A stretch of 24,913 bases of DNA from Ophiosphaerella korrae (Eukaryota; Ascomycota; Dothideomycetes; Pleosporales; Phaeosphaeriaceae): positions 1 to 24,913 of the forward strand of contig JALNQF010000529.1 of assembly GCA_028456385.1 (NCBI GenBank). Direction: 5' to 3'. The notes beneath the pieces were generated by a model. It saw only the letters and a program-made list of their open reading frames with translations. It ran no database searches and had not been told where the DNA came from. Positions 11,035-21,045 of this stretch are shown here, piece by piece. The translations under genes were made by a program, and so were the position numbers. Position 1 is the stretch's first letter, and each line of letters opens with the position of its first letter.

Positions 11035-14021
11035 TTTATTATATTCTTTTATCTATTTAAATAGTATATCTTTCTTTATAAGCTTTATTATTAGTTCTAT
11101 ATCTTTAGACTATTCTATTATTAACTTTCTATAAAAATTAGCTAGCCTATAAAATTATTATACTTCTTTTAAGTTTTTTAGTATTAGCTATTTGTTAATT
11201 AATCTAATCTTTCCTAGATTAATCTTAATCTTTCCTAGTTCGATAATAAATCTAAGGAAATCTATTTCCTTTATATAGAATTTGTATTTTCTTATTTTAA
11301 AAAATAACTTATTTTCTACTAGTTTTTCTAGTACTTTGTATATATATTATACGTGTTCCTTTTCTATTTCTAAGAATATAAGGATATTATCTAGATATAT
11401 AAATATAAATATATCTAAGTACTCTCTTAGTACTATATTAATCTTTTCTTAGAATACTACTAGTGCGTTTATTAAGCTAAATAGTATAACTAAGTATTTA
11501 TATAGTCTATACTATATTCTAAATACTATTTTCTACTTATTACTTTCTTTAATTCTAATCTAGTAGTAGGAGTTTTAGATATCTAGTTTAGTAAAGATTT
11601 TTACTCTTTATAGTCTATCTTATATTCTATCTATTTATAGTAATAAGTATTAGTTTTTATTTATAATTACGTTAGTTTTCTTAAAATCTACGTAAAGTCT
11701 CTTATTATTTATTCTCTTTTTATCTATAAATATAAGTCTATATACTACTAAGGATTTAGATTCCTTTATCTATCTCTTCTTTATTACATTTTAGATAAAT
11801 ACTTATTTAATTTTAGATTCTTCTTCTATCTTTTAATAGACTAAGCTCTATCTTATATCTTTACCTTCTTCTAGTTCTATTACTAAGTCTTATAGTTAAT
11901 ATTCTAGAAGATAATCTTCTAGTTCTATAAGCTATTTTTCTTATTTCTTATATTTTTTAAGGAATTCTCCTTTATAAGTACTTATATTAGCCTTTAATAT
12001 CTTTATTCTATAATAATTAATTTTTCTTATTCTCTAATTAATATATAGGTTATTTATCTATAACTATAGTATACCTAATATAATATCTTATTTATTATTA
12101 ATTATTATTATATCTATAACTATATTCTTAATTGTTATTCCTTCTAGTTCTAATATAGAGAGAACTATTTTAAACCTAATTAGTTCTTAGAATAGTTTTC
12201 CTTTAATTATACTTAGTTATTAAGAGTATTTCTTTATTATATACTTTATTCCTTGTATTTCTATAAACTTCTTTAATATAAAGTTTCTTGTAGCTCTACT
12301 ATTAATTATTAATTATACTTTCTTTCTTTAGTATATACCTATTTTTATAATATATAGGCCTCTTATACCTTCTAGCCTTTTTTACTTAAGTAACTTTGTA
12401 AATTATCTATCTTTTTAGAGCTATAACCTTACTTTAAGTTTATATTCTTTATATTTTAGATATTTATTATTTGTATATTTATACTATAGTCTTCTTTAGA
12501 CGCATTTCTTAGTTAGTTTAGGTCTAGGCCTTATTACTACGTATCTATCTTCTAAGATTATTTCCTATCCTTAGATATCCTTTACTAGAATTACTCTTAT
12601 ATAGTTATAACTTCTTCTTCTTATAAGCTATATATTATTATTTACTTTAAGATTTCTATATATAATATAATTCTTATCTAAGTATAATATCTATAATACT
12701 TTAAAGTATACTAGATATTTTAGGTTTATTATTTTATTATCCTCTTCCTAGTAATTATCTTTACTAGGTATATTTATTATTAGTATATAGTATACTACTA
12801 GTACTCTTAGTATATAGGCTTTATTAATCTATTACGTCTTTCTTATAAAGTATTACTACTCTCTTTATATAAGTATTCTTCTTACTATAACTATATATTA
12901 CTTTATTTATTCTTAAAATAGTATAAACTTTATTTCTTTAGAATTATATTCTTTCTAGTCTTTATACACTTCTTCTATACTTATAACTATTAAGTATATT
13001 TAAATAAACCTCTATTCTTTATTTTATTCTTTTATATTTATTATTATATAGCTATTATAGCTATATACTATTAGCTAAGTATACTTTATACCTCTTATAC
13101 TAACCTATTTCTTACTTCTTTATAGTCTTTTAAAGGTAGTTATAGTAGTCTCTTTATTTAGTACTAGTTCTTTAGCCTAAATTAATAGTGCTAAAGACTC
13201 TTTTCTTTCTAAATCTTCTATTAGTAAGTCTATTACTTAGGCTATTTCTTTTAGCTAAGCTTTTATTCTATTTTCTTTTATTATAGCTACTTTATATCTT
13301 TATTTTTATAAGAACTATACTACTCTCTACTTACTAGAAAAGTATATATAGTAGTTATTATTATAATAAAAAGTCTAATAGAGTATTATATATTATACTT
13401 CTTTACTCCTAGCTACTTTCTTTTAAGGTTTAGCCTATACTTATAGTACTTCTTTCTTCTTTTTAGTTATCTTTAACTAGGTTTCTTTCTTTAGGTTTTT
13501 ACTCTTATAGTCCTTTATAAAGTATCCTAGTTTTCTATATTTATAATATACTATATCTTTCTTTTTTTATAATTAGTAATCTTTTATATAGTAGCCTAGT
13601 TTACTATAATTAAAGTACGTAAAGTCTTTATTTTTCTTCTTCTTCTTATCCTTATTAGTATTAAAGACTATTAGGTCTCTCTTATTATAATTCTAGGTAT
13701 AACCTCTATATTTATTCTTTTTCTATTCTTAAAGATTATTATTAATTTAGATTACCTATTACTTTAGAGCTTCTAGTATCCTTAGTTTCTCTATATATAT
13801 TATCTTGTATTAAATCTTAGAATTTAGTCCTTATTTAAATTATAATATTAAAGCTAACTTATTCTATTCTATATTTTATAATAGTTATTTAAATTATAAT
13901 ACGTACTTAGGAATACTCTAACTTTATATAAGCTTTTCTAGCTACTTTTCTACTTATTAGGTAATGTTTATATCTCTAAATACTATTCTTATTTATTTAG
14001 TAAAGTATTTATAACTTCTAA

Positions 14022-14026
14022 AGATA
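14022..14026. repeat. Left target-site duplication of element B (AGATA)
   Basis: AGATA precedes the left LTR of B and is repeated at 21,041-21,045. Joining A across the insertion recreates the same sequence found uninterrupted in the B gag at 20,052-20,056, which proves the insertion point. Confidence 0.92.
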
Positions 14027-14449
14027 TATAATAGGCCTCCTGTTGTTAACTATAGGAACCTATCTAGGAGGGCTAGTAGATTAAGAGATAATAACAAAAG
14101 TTTATATTAAGATCTATAATAACTATAAACAATAGAAGATATTTTATAACTATCTTGTATTAGCGTTCTATAGTTAAAGGATTAAATTGCTAATACTATC
14201 CTAATAATACGTATTACTAGTAACTATATACTTACTATAATCTATAATCTATGTTTACTAAGATTAATAGATTATAGATTAGCCTAATCTATAATCTACT
14301 ATTGCTAAGAGTCTATAGATTATAGATTACTCTAAGTATCTTAATTATATATAGCTTCCTAGTTAGACTTATAGCCTTTAGAGTTATATAAGACTAGGCT
14401 CGTAGGATTAATTAGTTCTATCTATAGATCTTCTATTACTACTATAATA
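14027..14449 (-). repeat. Left LTR of element B (3' LTR in element orientation)
   Basis: It starts TATAATAGGCCTCC and ends TATAATA, against TGTAATAGGCCTCC and TATAACA in the right copy. It has 423 bp, the same as the right LTR. My hand alignment gives 26 differences between the two, all transitions. In element orientation U3 begins at 14,449. Confidence 0.95.
14236..14330. repeat. Alternating inverted repeats in LTR of element B (left)
   Basis: The same four-arm forward/reverse/forward/reverse block as in element A lies here, with arms of TAATCTATAATCTAT type. In the less mutated right LTR the third arm reads AATCTGCGATCTA, which shows that the ancestral arms were less AT-rich and that RIP has made them look more alike. 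Confidence 0.8.
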
Positions 14450-14463
14450 CTATCTCCTCTCTT
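14450..14463 (-). other. Polypurine tract of element B
   Basis: On the minus strand AAGAGAGGAGATAG runs directly into the LTR start TATTATAG. Position and composition are those of a plus-strand primer site, and they fix the element orientation. Confidence 0.85.
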
Positions 14464-15093
14464 AAATAGGTCCTCGTTTATCTATCTTAGAGCTAAAGTT
14501 ATTAGTCTAGTTTCTTTATTAATATAGAGTTCTTTATCCTCCTTAATACTTGTTTTATCTATACGTTGTTACTATCTTCTTACTAATTATATATTATATA
14601 ATAGTATTAAGATATTTCTTTATTCTTGTTGTACTTCTCCTAAGTTAAACCCTAAGTCTCTTTCTTATATTATTTCTATAAACAATAGTAGGGCTTATAA
14701 AGTATATATTTGCGCGAATATATATAGTTCTTATAACGTATCTAGTATTTCTCTTTCTAAGTGTATATTTATTACGCTTATTCTTGCGTCTAGGCTTAAT
14801 AATAATAGGGAAAGCTGTTAACTAAACTTAAGAGAAATTACTATCTTAAATCGTAGAAGCTAAAGCTAAGTACAAGCGTATCTAGGAGCTTATATAGAGT
14901 AAGCTAGTAGAGAATTAAGCTTATCTCTCTTATCTTTGTAAGATAAAGGCCTTAAATAATAAGAAATTAGCTAAGTAGTTAGTAGCTCTAGAAGCTAAGC
15001 TAGATCTAGATAAGGCGTTTAGTATTGCTATAGTAGGTCCTACGCTAGACGTCTCTATTATCTCTCTATCTATTATTAGTAGTATTAGTTCTC
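14464..15093. other. Element B segment between pol end and polypurine tract, with two competing frames
   Basis: About 630 bp separate the proposed Pol stop from the polypurine tract. On the plus strand, about 14,826-15,070 reads as a coiled-coil-like peptide (for example VEAKAKYKRI and LVALEAKLDLDKAF) in which the stops are TAA/TAG. On the minus strand, about 14,464-14,850 is nearly free of stops in the Pol frame (for example LEREILDTL and ERDLGFNLGEV). They cannot both be sense coding where they overlap. I do not recognise either product. Confidence 0.45.
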
Positions 15094-15109
15094 TTAGTTT
15101 ACTACTAGG

Positions 15110-15270
15110 CGTTCTAGAGGGTTTTAACTTTAGTAGTCCTCTAGTTTCTTAGAGTAATTAAGGTTATCTTCTAGTTTCTATGTTTTCTCCTATAGTTATC
15201 CTTTTTTATCTATACCTATCTATTCTACTAAGTAGTAGTTCTTACTATTATAGAACTAGTATTATAAGAT
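15110..15270 (-). other. Chromodomain of element B
   Basis: Directly after integrase, in frame, the minus strand reads VKEIL, then NSKNYYLVE, a stop codon where Trp is expected (15,220-15,222), IGIDKKG, and KLEDNLNYSKKLEDY. This matches the chromodomain pattern EVExIL...YLVKWxGY...WEP..L. Chromodomains on integrases of this family guide insertion into H3K9-methylated chromatin. Confidence 0.8.
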
Positions 15271-15299
15271 TTCTTTAACTTTCTATTCTTCTTATTCCC

Positions 15300-16430
15300 T
15301 GTACGTATCTACTTTATACACTAGTAGTTCTACTTCTTGTAATACTTGTTCTAGTAGAGCTATATAGAATGTTAGGTATATCTTTATCTTATTTAGTAGC
15401 TTTAGTCTAAATATAACTAGTAAGATTTTCTTCTTAATTTTATATAGTCCTATCTTAACGTAGTCTAGTTTTAAACTAGGTTGTTTGCTCTTAATATTCT
15501 TCTTAACTAACTATACTTTTTCTCTCTCTCTAAATTAAGGTCTCTATTTATACTTCTTATTATAGTATTTTACTATTTAATTGTGTAGGAATTCTATATC
15601 CTATCTTAGTTAATTGTATATATCTCTTAGTCTATTAGCGAAGTTTTCTCTTCTTAAAGACTAAGATATTTCTATTTTTAGTATTCTATATACGCTAGGT
15701 TTAAATCTATAGTTTGTAAAGAAGAGTAATACTCCTATTACTATATTCTTTACGCTGTTGTATACTAACTGTACTATAAGTAGTAGCTATACCTAGTTAT
15801 TTTAGTTATAGTTAAAGTAGTATCTTAGATACTATTCTACTATCTAATTTATTTGTTCTAATTATCTGTCTATCTATAAGTAATATACTATAGATATTAC
15901 GTACTTAATTCCTAATTACGCTATTATTATTTCCTATAGTTTTAATGTAAATCTTACATCTCTATCTATAATAATCTTGTCTAGTAGTCTATATTAACTA
16001 ATTATAGTTCCTAGAACCTAGTATATAGTAACTTCTATCTTACTTCTCTTTTTATATAGTCTAAAGTATATATACTTTGTAAATTTATCTACTATTATTA
16101 GGATTCTATCGTATTTAACTCCTAATATTAAGTCCTTAGACTTTAGTAACTTTGTAATAAAGTCTATTATAATAACTCCCTATAGTTATTTTAGTACTTC
16201 TACTAGTTATAATATTCTATATAGTGTGTATCTATTATACTTATTCCTTTAATATTCTATATAGTCTTGTAGTACCTCTATTACTAGTTGTCTTACTTTT
16301 AGGATATAGTAATCTCGTAGTAACTTATCTAGGGTCTTGTTAATCCTTTAGTATCTATATACTAGTAGTTTGTAAAACTATCGTACAAATTCTCTTTAGA
16401 TTTTCTTTAGAATATATATTCTTCTATATA
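15300..16430 (-). other. Integrase domain of element B
   Basis: A degraded HHCC zinc-binding region (His and Cys codons mutated) precedes IIIDFITKL, DKIIIDRDVRF (second catalytic Asp kept at 15,964-15,966), the YY-QIDRQLEQINQIVEQYLR segment (usual HPQTDGQSERxNQxxEQYLR), and FFTNYRFKPS. The GPY/F module follows as LKLDYVKIGLYKIKKK. Integrase inserts the cDNA into the genome and here makes 5-bp duplications. Confidence 0.92.
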
Positions 16431-16649
16431 CTTGTACGAGTCCTTTATAGATCTCTAGTTTGTCTATTTCTTTAGATACTTCTTATATTGTTTTCTAAAT
16501 CTATTTGTCTAGCTTACTACTCTTTCTCTTAAGTGTTATAGCTATTTTAGGTATATTTAGGACTAAGTGTCCTTCTTTGTTTTTAACTAGAACTATACTA
16601 GTAGCGTTTACTTCTTCTTATAAGTCTAGTCTTCTACTAAGGGCGTCTA

Positions 16650-17060
16650 CAAATTAATTATCTTTACCCTTTGTATATATAATTTCTAGGTTAAACGTTA
16701 ACAAGTACTCTTACTATCTTATGTAGTATTGTAATAATTCCTTATTTATTATAAATCTTATAAGATTCTTATAGTCTATATAAACCTTTGTCTAGTATTT
16801 TACTCCTTGTAAATATACTCTCTATTATTTAAATACTTTATAGATTACTAGTATCTCCTTATTATAGATTAGGTAGTTAAGTTCTACTATCTTTATTTTC
16901 TTAGAGAAGTATTTAACTAAGTGTTCTTTTTTAGTCTCTAGGTCTTCTTGTATTAGTACTATACTATAGACTAAATTAGATACGTCTGTTTTTACTATTA
17001 CTAGTAGTTCTAGGTTGTATATTCTAATAACTAGGTTTTCTATAAACTTTCTCTTAATCT
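16650..17060 (-). other. RNase H domain of element B, catalytic residues retained
   Basis: The frame reads VIVKTDVSNLVYSIVL, then YFSKKIKIVELNY with NKEILVIYK, then KVYIDYKNLIRFI and GKDNQFVDALSRR. The acidic residues Asp (16,984-16,986), Glu (16,855-16,857) and Asp (16,774-16,776) are still encoded. RNase H removes the RNA template during reverse transcription. The related element A has lost the first two by deletion. Confidence 0.88.
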
Positions 17061-17169
17061 TGTTAAATACTTCGTCGTACTCTTTAGTCTATTTAAATAG
17101 CGTATCCTTTTTTATAAGTCTTGTTATTAGTTTTATATCTTTAGACTATCTTACTATTAACTTCTTATA

Positions 17170-17800
17170 GAAGTTAGCTAGCCTATAGAATTATTGTACT
17201 TCCTTTAAGTTTTTTAGTATTAGCTATTTGTTAATTAAGTTAATCTTTTCTAGGTTAATCTTGATTTTTCTTAGTTTAATAATAAATCTAAGGAAGTCTG
17301 TTTTCTTTGTATAGAACTTGTATTTTCTTATCTTAAGAAATATTTTAGCTTTTACTAGTTTCTTTAGCACTTTATATATATATTGCACGTATTCTTCCTC
17401 TATTTCTAAGAATATAAAGATATTATCTAAGTACGCGAATATAAATATATCTAAGTATTCTCTTAGTACTATATTAATTCTCTCCTAGAATACTACTAGT
17501 GCGTTTATTAAACTAAATAGTATAACTAAATATTTGTATAGTCTATATTGTGTTCTAAACGCTATTTTCTACTTATCTCCTTTCTTAATTCTAATTTAGT
17601 AGTAGGCGTTTTAGATATCTAGCTTTATAAAGATCTTTACTTTTTATAGTCTATCTTGTATTCTATCTATTTATAGTAGTAAGTATTAGTTCTTGTTTAT
17701 AATTGCGTTAGTTTTTCTAAAATCTACGTAGGGCCTTTTGTTATTTATTCTCTTTTTGTCTATAAATATAAGTTTATATACTACTAAGGATTTAGATTCT
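17170..17800 (-). other. Reverse transcriptase domain of element B
   Basis: The minus strand shows the RT blocks in order: SLVVYKLIFIDKK, RPYVDFRKTNAI, VKIFIKLDI, NAYY-IRIKKGDK, FRTQYRLYKYLV (usual GxYExLVMPFGL), LINALVVF, and FAYLDNIFIF. The active-site YLDD at 17,422-17,433 has its second Asp changed to Asn. These are Ty3/gypsy signatures. The domain copies RNA to DNA inside the particle. Confidence 0.93.
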
Positions 17801-18249
17801 CTTATCTATCTTTTTTTTATTGTAGTCTAAATAAACGCTTATTTAATCTTAGATTCTTCTTCTGTTTTTTAGTAGACTAGGCTCTATCCTAAGTTTCTTC
17901 CTTCTTCTAGTTCTATCGCTAAGTCCTATAGTTAATATTCTAGAAGGTAGTCTTCTAGCTCTATAAGCTATTCTTCCTATTTCTTATATTCTTCTAGGAA
18001 TTCTCCTTTATAGGTACTTATATTAGCTTTTAGCATATTAGTTTTACTATAACTAATTTTTCCTATTCTTTAATTAATATATAGGTTAGTTATTTATAAC
18101 TATAGTATTTCTAATATTATATCTTGTTCGTTATTAATTGTTGTTATGTCTATAACTATATTTTTAATTATTATCTTTTCTAATTTAAACGTAGAGGGAA
18201 CTGTCTTAAACCTAATAGGTTCTTAGAATAGTTTTCCTTTAATTATACT

Positions 18250-18400
18250 TAGTTGTTAAAGGTATTTCTTTGTTATATACTTTATTCCTTGTATTTCTAT
18301 AAACTTCTTTAATATAAAGTTTCTTGTAGCTTTACTATTAATTATTAATTATACTTTCTTTCTTTAATATATACCTATTTTTATAATATGTAGGCCTCTT
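18250..18400 (-). other. Aspartic protease region of element B
   Basis: In the Gag-Pol frame NSKATRNFILKKF stands at about 18,300-18,339. This is the retroelement protease active site DSGATGNF, with D-to-N and G-to-K/R changes from RIP. The protease cleaves the polyprotein. The catalytic Asp codon is 18,337-18,339 and now encodes Asn, so the enzyme would be inactive. Confidence 0.85.
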
Positions 18401-19536
18401 ATACCTTCTAACTATTCTTGTTTAGGCTCTTTTGTAAACTATCTATCCTTTTAAGGCTATAGCCCTATCTTAAGCTTATATTCTTTGTATCTTAGATATT
18501 TATTATATATATATTTATACTATAGTCCTCTTTAGACGTATTTCTTTAATAGTTTTAGGCTAGGTTTTACTACTACGTATCTATCTTCTAGGATTATCTC
18601 CTATCCTTAGATGTCTTCTACTAGAATTACTTTTGTATAGTTATAGCCTTTTCTTCTTATAGGCTATATACTATTATTTACTTTAGGGTTCCTATATATA
18701 ATATAATTCTTGTCTAAGTATAATATCTATAATACTTTAAAGTGTACTAGATGCTTTAGATCTATTATCTTATTATCCTCTTCCTAGTACTTATCTTTGC
18801 TAGGTACGTCTATTATTAGGATATAGTATACTACTAGTACTCTTAGTATATAGGCTTTATTAATCTATTACGTTTTTCTTATAAGGTACTACTATTCTTT
18901 TTCTATAGGTATTCTTCTTACTATAACTATATATTACTTTATCTATTCTTAAAATAGTATAAACTTTATTTCTTTAGGATTACGTTCTTTCTAGTCTTTG
19001 TACACTTTCTCTATACTTATAACTAGTAAGTATTTCTAAATAAACTTCTATTCTTTATTACGTTCCTTTATATTTATAGTTATATAGCTATCGTAGCTAT
19101 ATATTATTAGCTAGGTATACTCTATACCTCTTATACTATCTTGTCTCTTACTTCTTTATAGTCTTTTAGAGGTAGCTATAGTAGTCTCTTTATTTAGTAC
19201 TAGTCCTTTAGCCTAAATTAATAGTACTAAGGGCTCTTCCCTTTCTAAGTCTTCTATTAGTAGGTCTATTATATATACTATCTCTTCTAGCTACGCTTTT
19301 ATTCTTTCTTTTATTACTACTACTCTATATCTCTATTATAAGAAGTATCTTACTCTCTATTTACTAGAAAGATATATATAGTAGTTGTTGTTATAATAAA
19401 AGGTCTAATAGAGTATTATATATTATACTTCTTTACTCTTAGCTACTTTCTCCTAAGGTTTAGCCTATGCTTATAGTACTTCCTTCTTTTTTTTAGTTAT
19501 TTTTAACTAAGTTTCTTTCTTTAGGTCCTTACTCTT

Positions 19537-20556
19537 ATAGTCCTTTATAAAGTATCTTAGTTTCCTATATTTATAGTATACTATATCCTTCTTTAACTTA
19601 GATCTATAATTCCTTATATAGTAGCCTAGTTTACTATAGTTAAAGTATGTAAAGTCTTTGTTTTTCTTTTTTCTCTTATCTTTATTAGTATTAAAGATTA
19701 TAGGGTCTCCTTTATCTTAGTTCTAGACGTAACTCCTATATTTGTTTTTCTTCTATTCTTAAAGATTATTATCGATTTGTATTACCTATTACTTTAGGGC
19801 TTTTAGTATTTATAGTTTTTCTATATATATTATCTTGTATTAGATCTTTAAGTTAAGTCCTTATTTAAATCGTAATATTAAGCCTAACTTATTCTATTCT
19901 ATATTTTAGGATAGTTACTTAAATTGTAATACGTACTTTAGAACACTCTAATTCTATATAAGCTTTTCTAGCTATTCTTTAGCTTGTTAGGTAACGTCTA
20001 TATCTCTAAATACTACTCTTATTTATTTAGTAAAGTATTTGTAACTTCTAAAGATAGCTCTAGTTTTATCTTTCTAGGTTATTAAAGAGTATATCGTATA
20101 ATCTATCTAGTAAGGCTTATACTATCTTATTACGTCTTCTTTAAGGTATAACCTAATATATATTACCTTCTTTTCTTCTATGTTAAAGTGTAGTGCTTGT
20201 ATATCTATCTAGAGTTATACTAAGGTAATAAAAGGTCTTAGTTTCTCCCTTATTCTATTAAACTTTTTAAAGATAGGTATCTTAGGTAGTTTCTTTGTTG
20301 TACTTATTACTAGGCGTTGTGTAATTAGTTCTATTTAGTTCTATCCTTTAATTATAGCCTTAATCTATACTTTATTCTATTTTGCATAATCTTGTAGTTC
20401 TTTGTTCTATATTTCTAGAGCGTTGATTACTATCTTTATATCTTCTTTATCTAAAATTAGATTATTAATTTAGTCTTTAATTATTTCTTATATAGTACTA
20501 TTAGACTTGTAACTACTCTTTAGGGCTTTGCTTATTTTAGTTAAACTTTCTACTAT
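19537..20556 (-). other. gag: Gag region of element B with two CCHC zinc knuckles
   Basis: The minus strand carries the typical fungal Gag core: KFNRIREKLRPFITLV, ALHFNIEEKKVIYIRLYLK, a W-Y-KPY-like block, FRSYKYFT and FRDIDVT, then a Q/L/K-rich stretch. It ends in two knuckles at 19,606-19,647 and 19,537-19,578. Both keep C-x2-C-x4-H-x4-C spacing although every Cys and His codon now reads Tyr or Phe; the second is Y-Y-K-Y-R-K-L-R-Y-F-I-K-D-Y. Gag packages the element RNA into virus-like particles. The A insertion-site sequence AGATA lies in this region at 20,052-20,056. Confidence 0.9.
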
Positions 20557-20607
20557 TGTGTTAGCTAGACTATACGTTACTTACGCTTTACTTCTTGTAA
20601 TAACTAG

Positions 20608-20617
20608 ATTAGCAAGG
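20608..20617 (-). promoter_or_regulatory. Candidate primer-binding site of element B
   Basis: Minus-strand sequence just inside the 5' LTR reads CC then TTGCTAAT. It does not begin with TGG, so an ordinary tRNA primer is not evident. The eight bases TTGCTAAT also occur on the opposite strand of the LTR at 14,187-14,194, which would let the element transcript fold back and prime itself as Tf1 does. The match is short and may be chance. Confidence 0.3.
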
Positions 20618-21040
20618 TGTAATAGGCCTCCTATTATTAACTACAGGAACCTATCTAGGGGGGCTAGTAGATTAAGAGATAATAATAAAAGTTCGTATTA
20701 GGATCTATAATAACTATAAATAATAGAAGATGTTTTGCAACTATCTTGTATTAGCGTTCTATAGTTAAAGGATTAAATTACTAATACTATCCTAATAATG
20801 CGCATTACTAGTAACTATATACTTACTATAATCTATAATCTATGTTTACTAAGATTAATAGATTATAGATTAGCTTAATCTGCGATCTACTATTACTAAG
20901 AGTCTATAGATTATAGATTACTCTAAGTATCCTAATTATGTATAGCTTCCTAGTTAGACTTATAGCCTTTAGAGTTATATAAGACTAGGCTTGTAGGATT
21001 AATTAGTTCTATCTGTAGATCTTCTATTACTACTATAACA
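20618..21040 (-). repeat. Right LTR of element B (5' LTR in element orientation)
   Basis: This copy still has the canonical ends TGT...ACA (TGTAATAGGCC...CTATAACA) and is the least mutated of the four LTRs. It has 423 bp. The element promoter should lie here, reading leftwards. It is flanked on the right by AGATA. Confidence 0.96.
20826..20920. repeat. Alternating inverted repeats in LTR of element B (right)
   Basis: Four alternating arms as in the other LTRs; here the third arm retains AATCTGCGATCTA. It lies in U3, upstream of the likely transcription start in element orientation. Confidence 0.78.
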
Positions 21041-21045
21041 AGATA
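21041..21045. repeat. Right target-site duplication of element B (AGATA)
   Basis: Identical to 14,022-14,026. The gag of element A resumes immediately after it. Confidence 0.92.

Larger units (their letters stand above)
9319..14026 (-). pseudogene. gag-pol: Gag-Pol of element A, all but the Gag N-terminus
   Basis: This is the C-terminal part of the Gag-Pol polyprotein, cut at its upstream end by element B. On the minus strand it contains two zinc knuckles (about 13,507-13,617, Cys and His codons now mostly Tyr), the protease region, RT with F-I-Y-L-D-N at the active site (YLDN 11,386-11,397; second Asp lost), a truncated RNase H (junction near 11,020-11,030), integrase with N-R-N in place of D-R-D near 10,183-10,191, and the chromodomain. 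Codons of the zinc knuckle, RT and integrase are in the same frame, so only point mutations and in-phase indels separate it from B. Many stops stand where B or the family has Gln or Trp. The stop at 9,319-9,321 matches the proposed end in B. Confidence 0.85.
15094..20556 (-). pseudogene. gag-pol: Gag-Pol polyprotein of element B, one continuous frame
   Basis: About 1,820 codons on the minus strand encode the whole Gag-Pol. The zinc knuckle (19,647), protease (18,339), RT (17,433), RNase H, integrase (15,966) and chromodomain (15,240) checkpoint codons all fall in the same frame, so there is no frameshift between gag and pol and no inactivating indel. The gene is dead only through RIP: Gln codons became TAA/TAG, Trp became TAG, Asp became Asn, Cys and His became Tyr. 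The start is inferred: the frame is open to the LTR edge, and an ATA at 20,554-20,556 (from ATG) followed by V-E-S is one candidate. The stop at 15,094-15,096 could itself be a mutated Gln codon, so the true end may lie further on. Single-frame Gag-Pol is known from some fungal elements such as Tf1. Confidence 0.9.
14027..21040 (-). mobile_element. Element B: full-length 7,014-bp Ty3/gypsy chromovirus nested in element A
   Basis: Two 423-bp LTRs, a 5-bp target duplication, a polypurine tract by the left LTR and one minus-strand gag-pol frame define a complete element. It inserted into the gag of its relative A, at about codon 167. It keeps far more TpG than its surroundings and is the least RIPed part of the window. 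The order Gag with two zinc knuckles, protease, RT, RNase H, integrase and chromodomain places it in the Ty3/gypsy chromoviruses. Confidence 0.95.

Noticed and set aside
15060..15200. Plus-strand continuation of the coiled-coil-like frame into the chromodomain region
   Set aside because: The minus strand here encodes the recognisable chromodomain in the Gag-Pol frame, so the plus-strand reading in this part is an antisense shadow.
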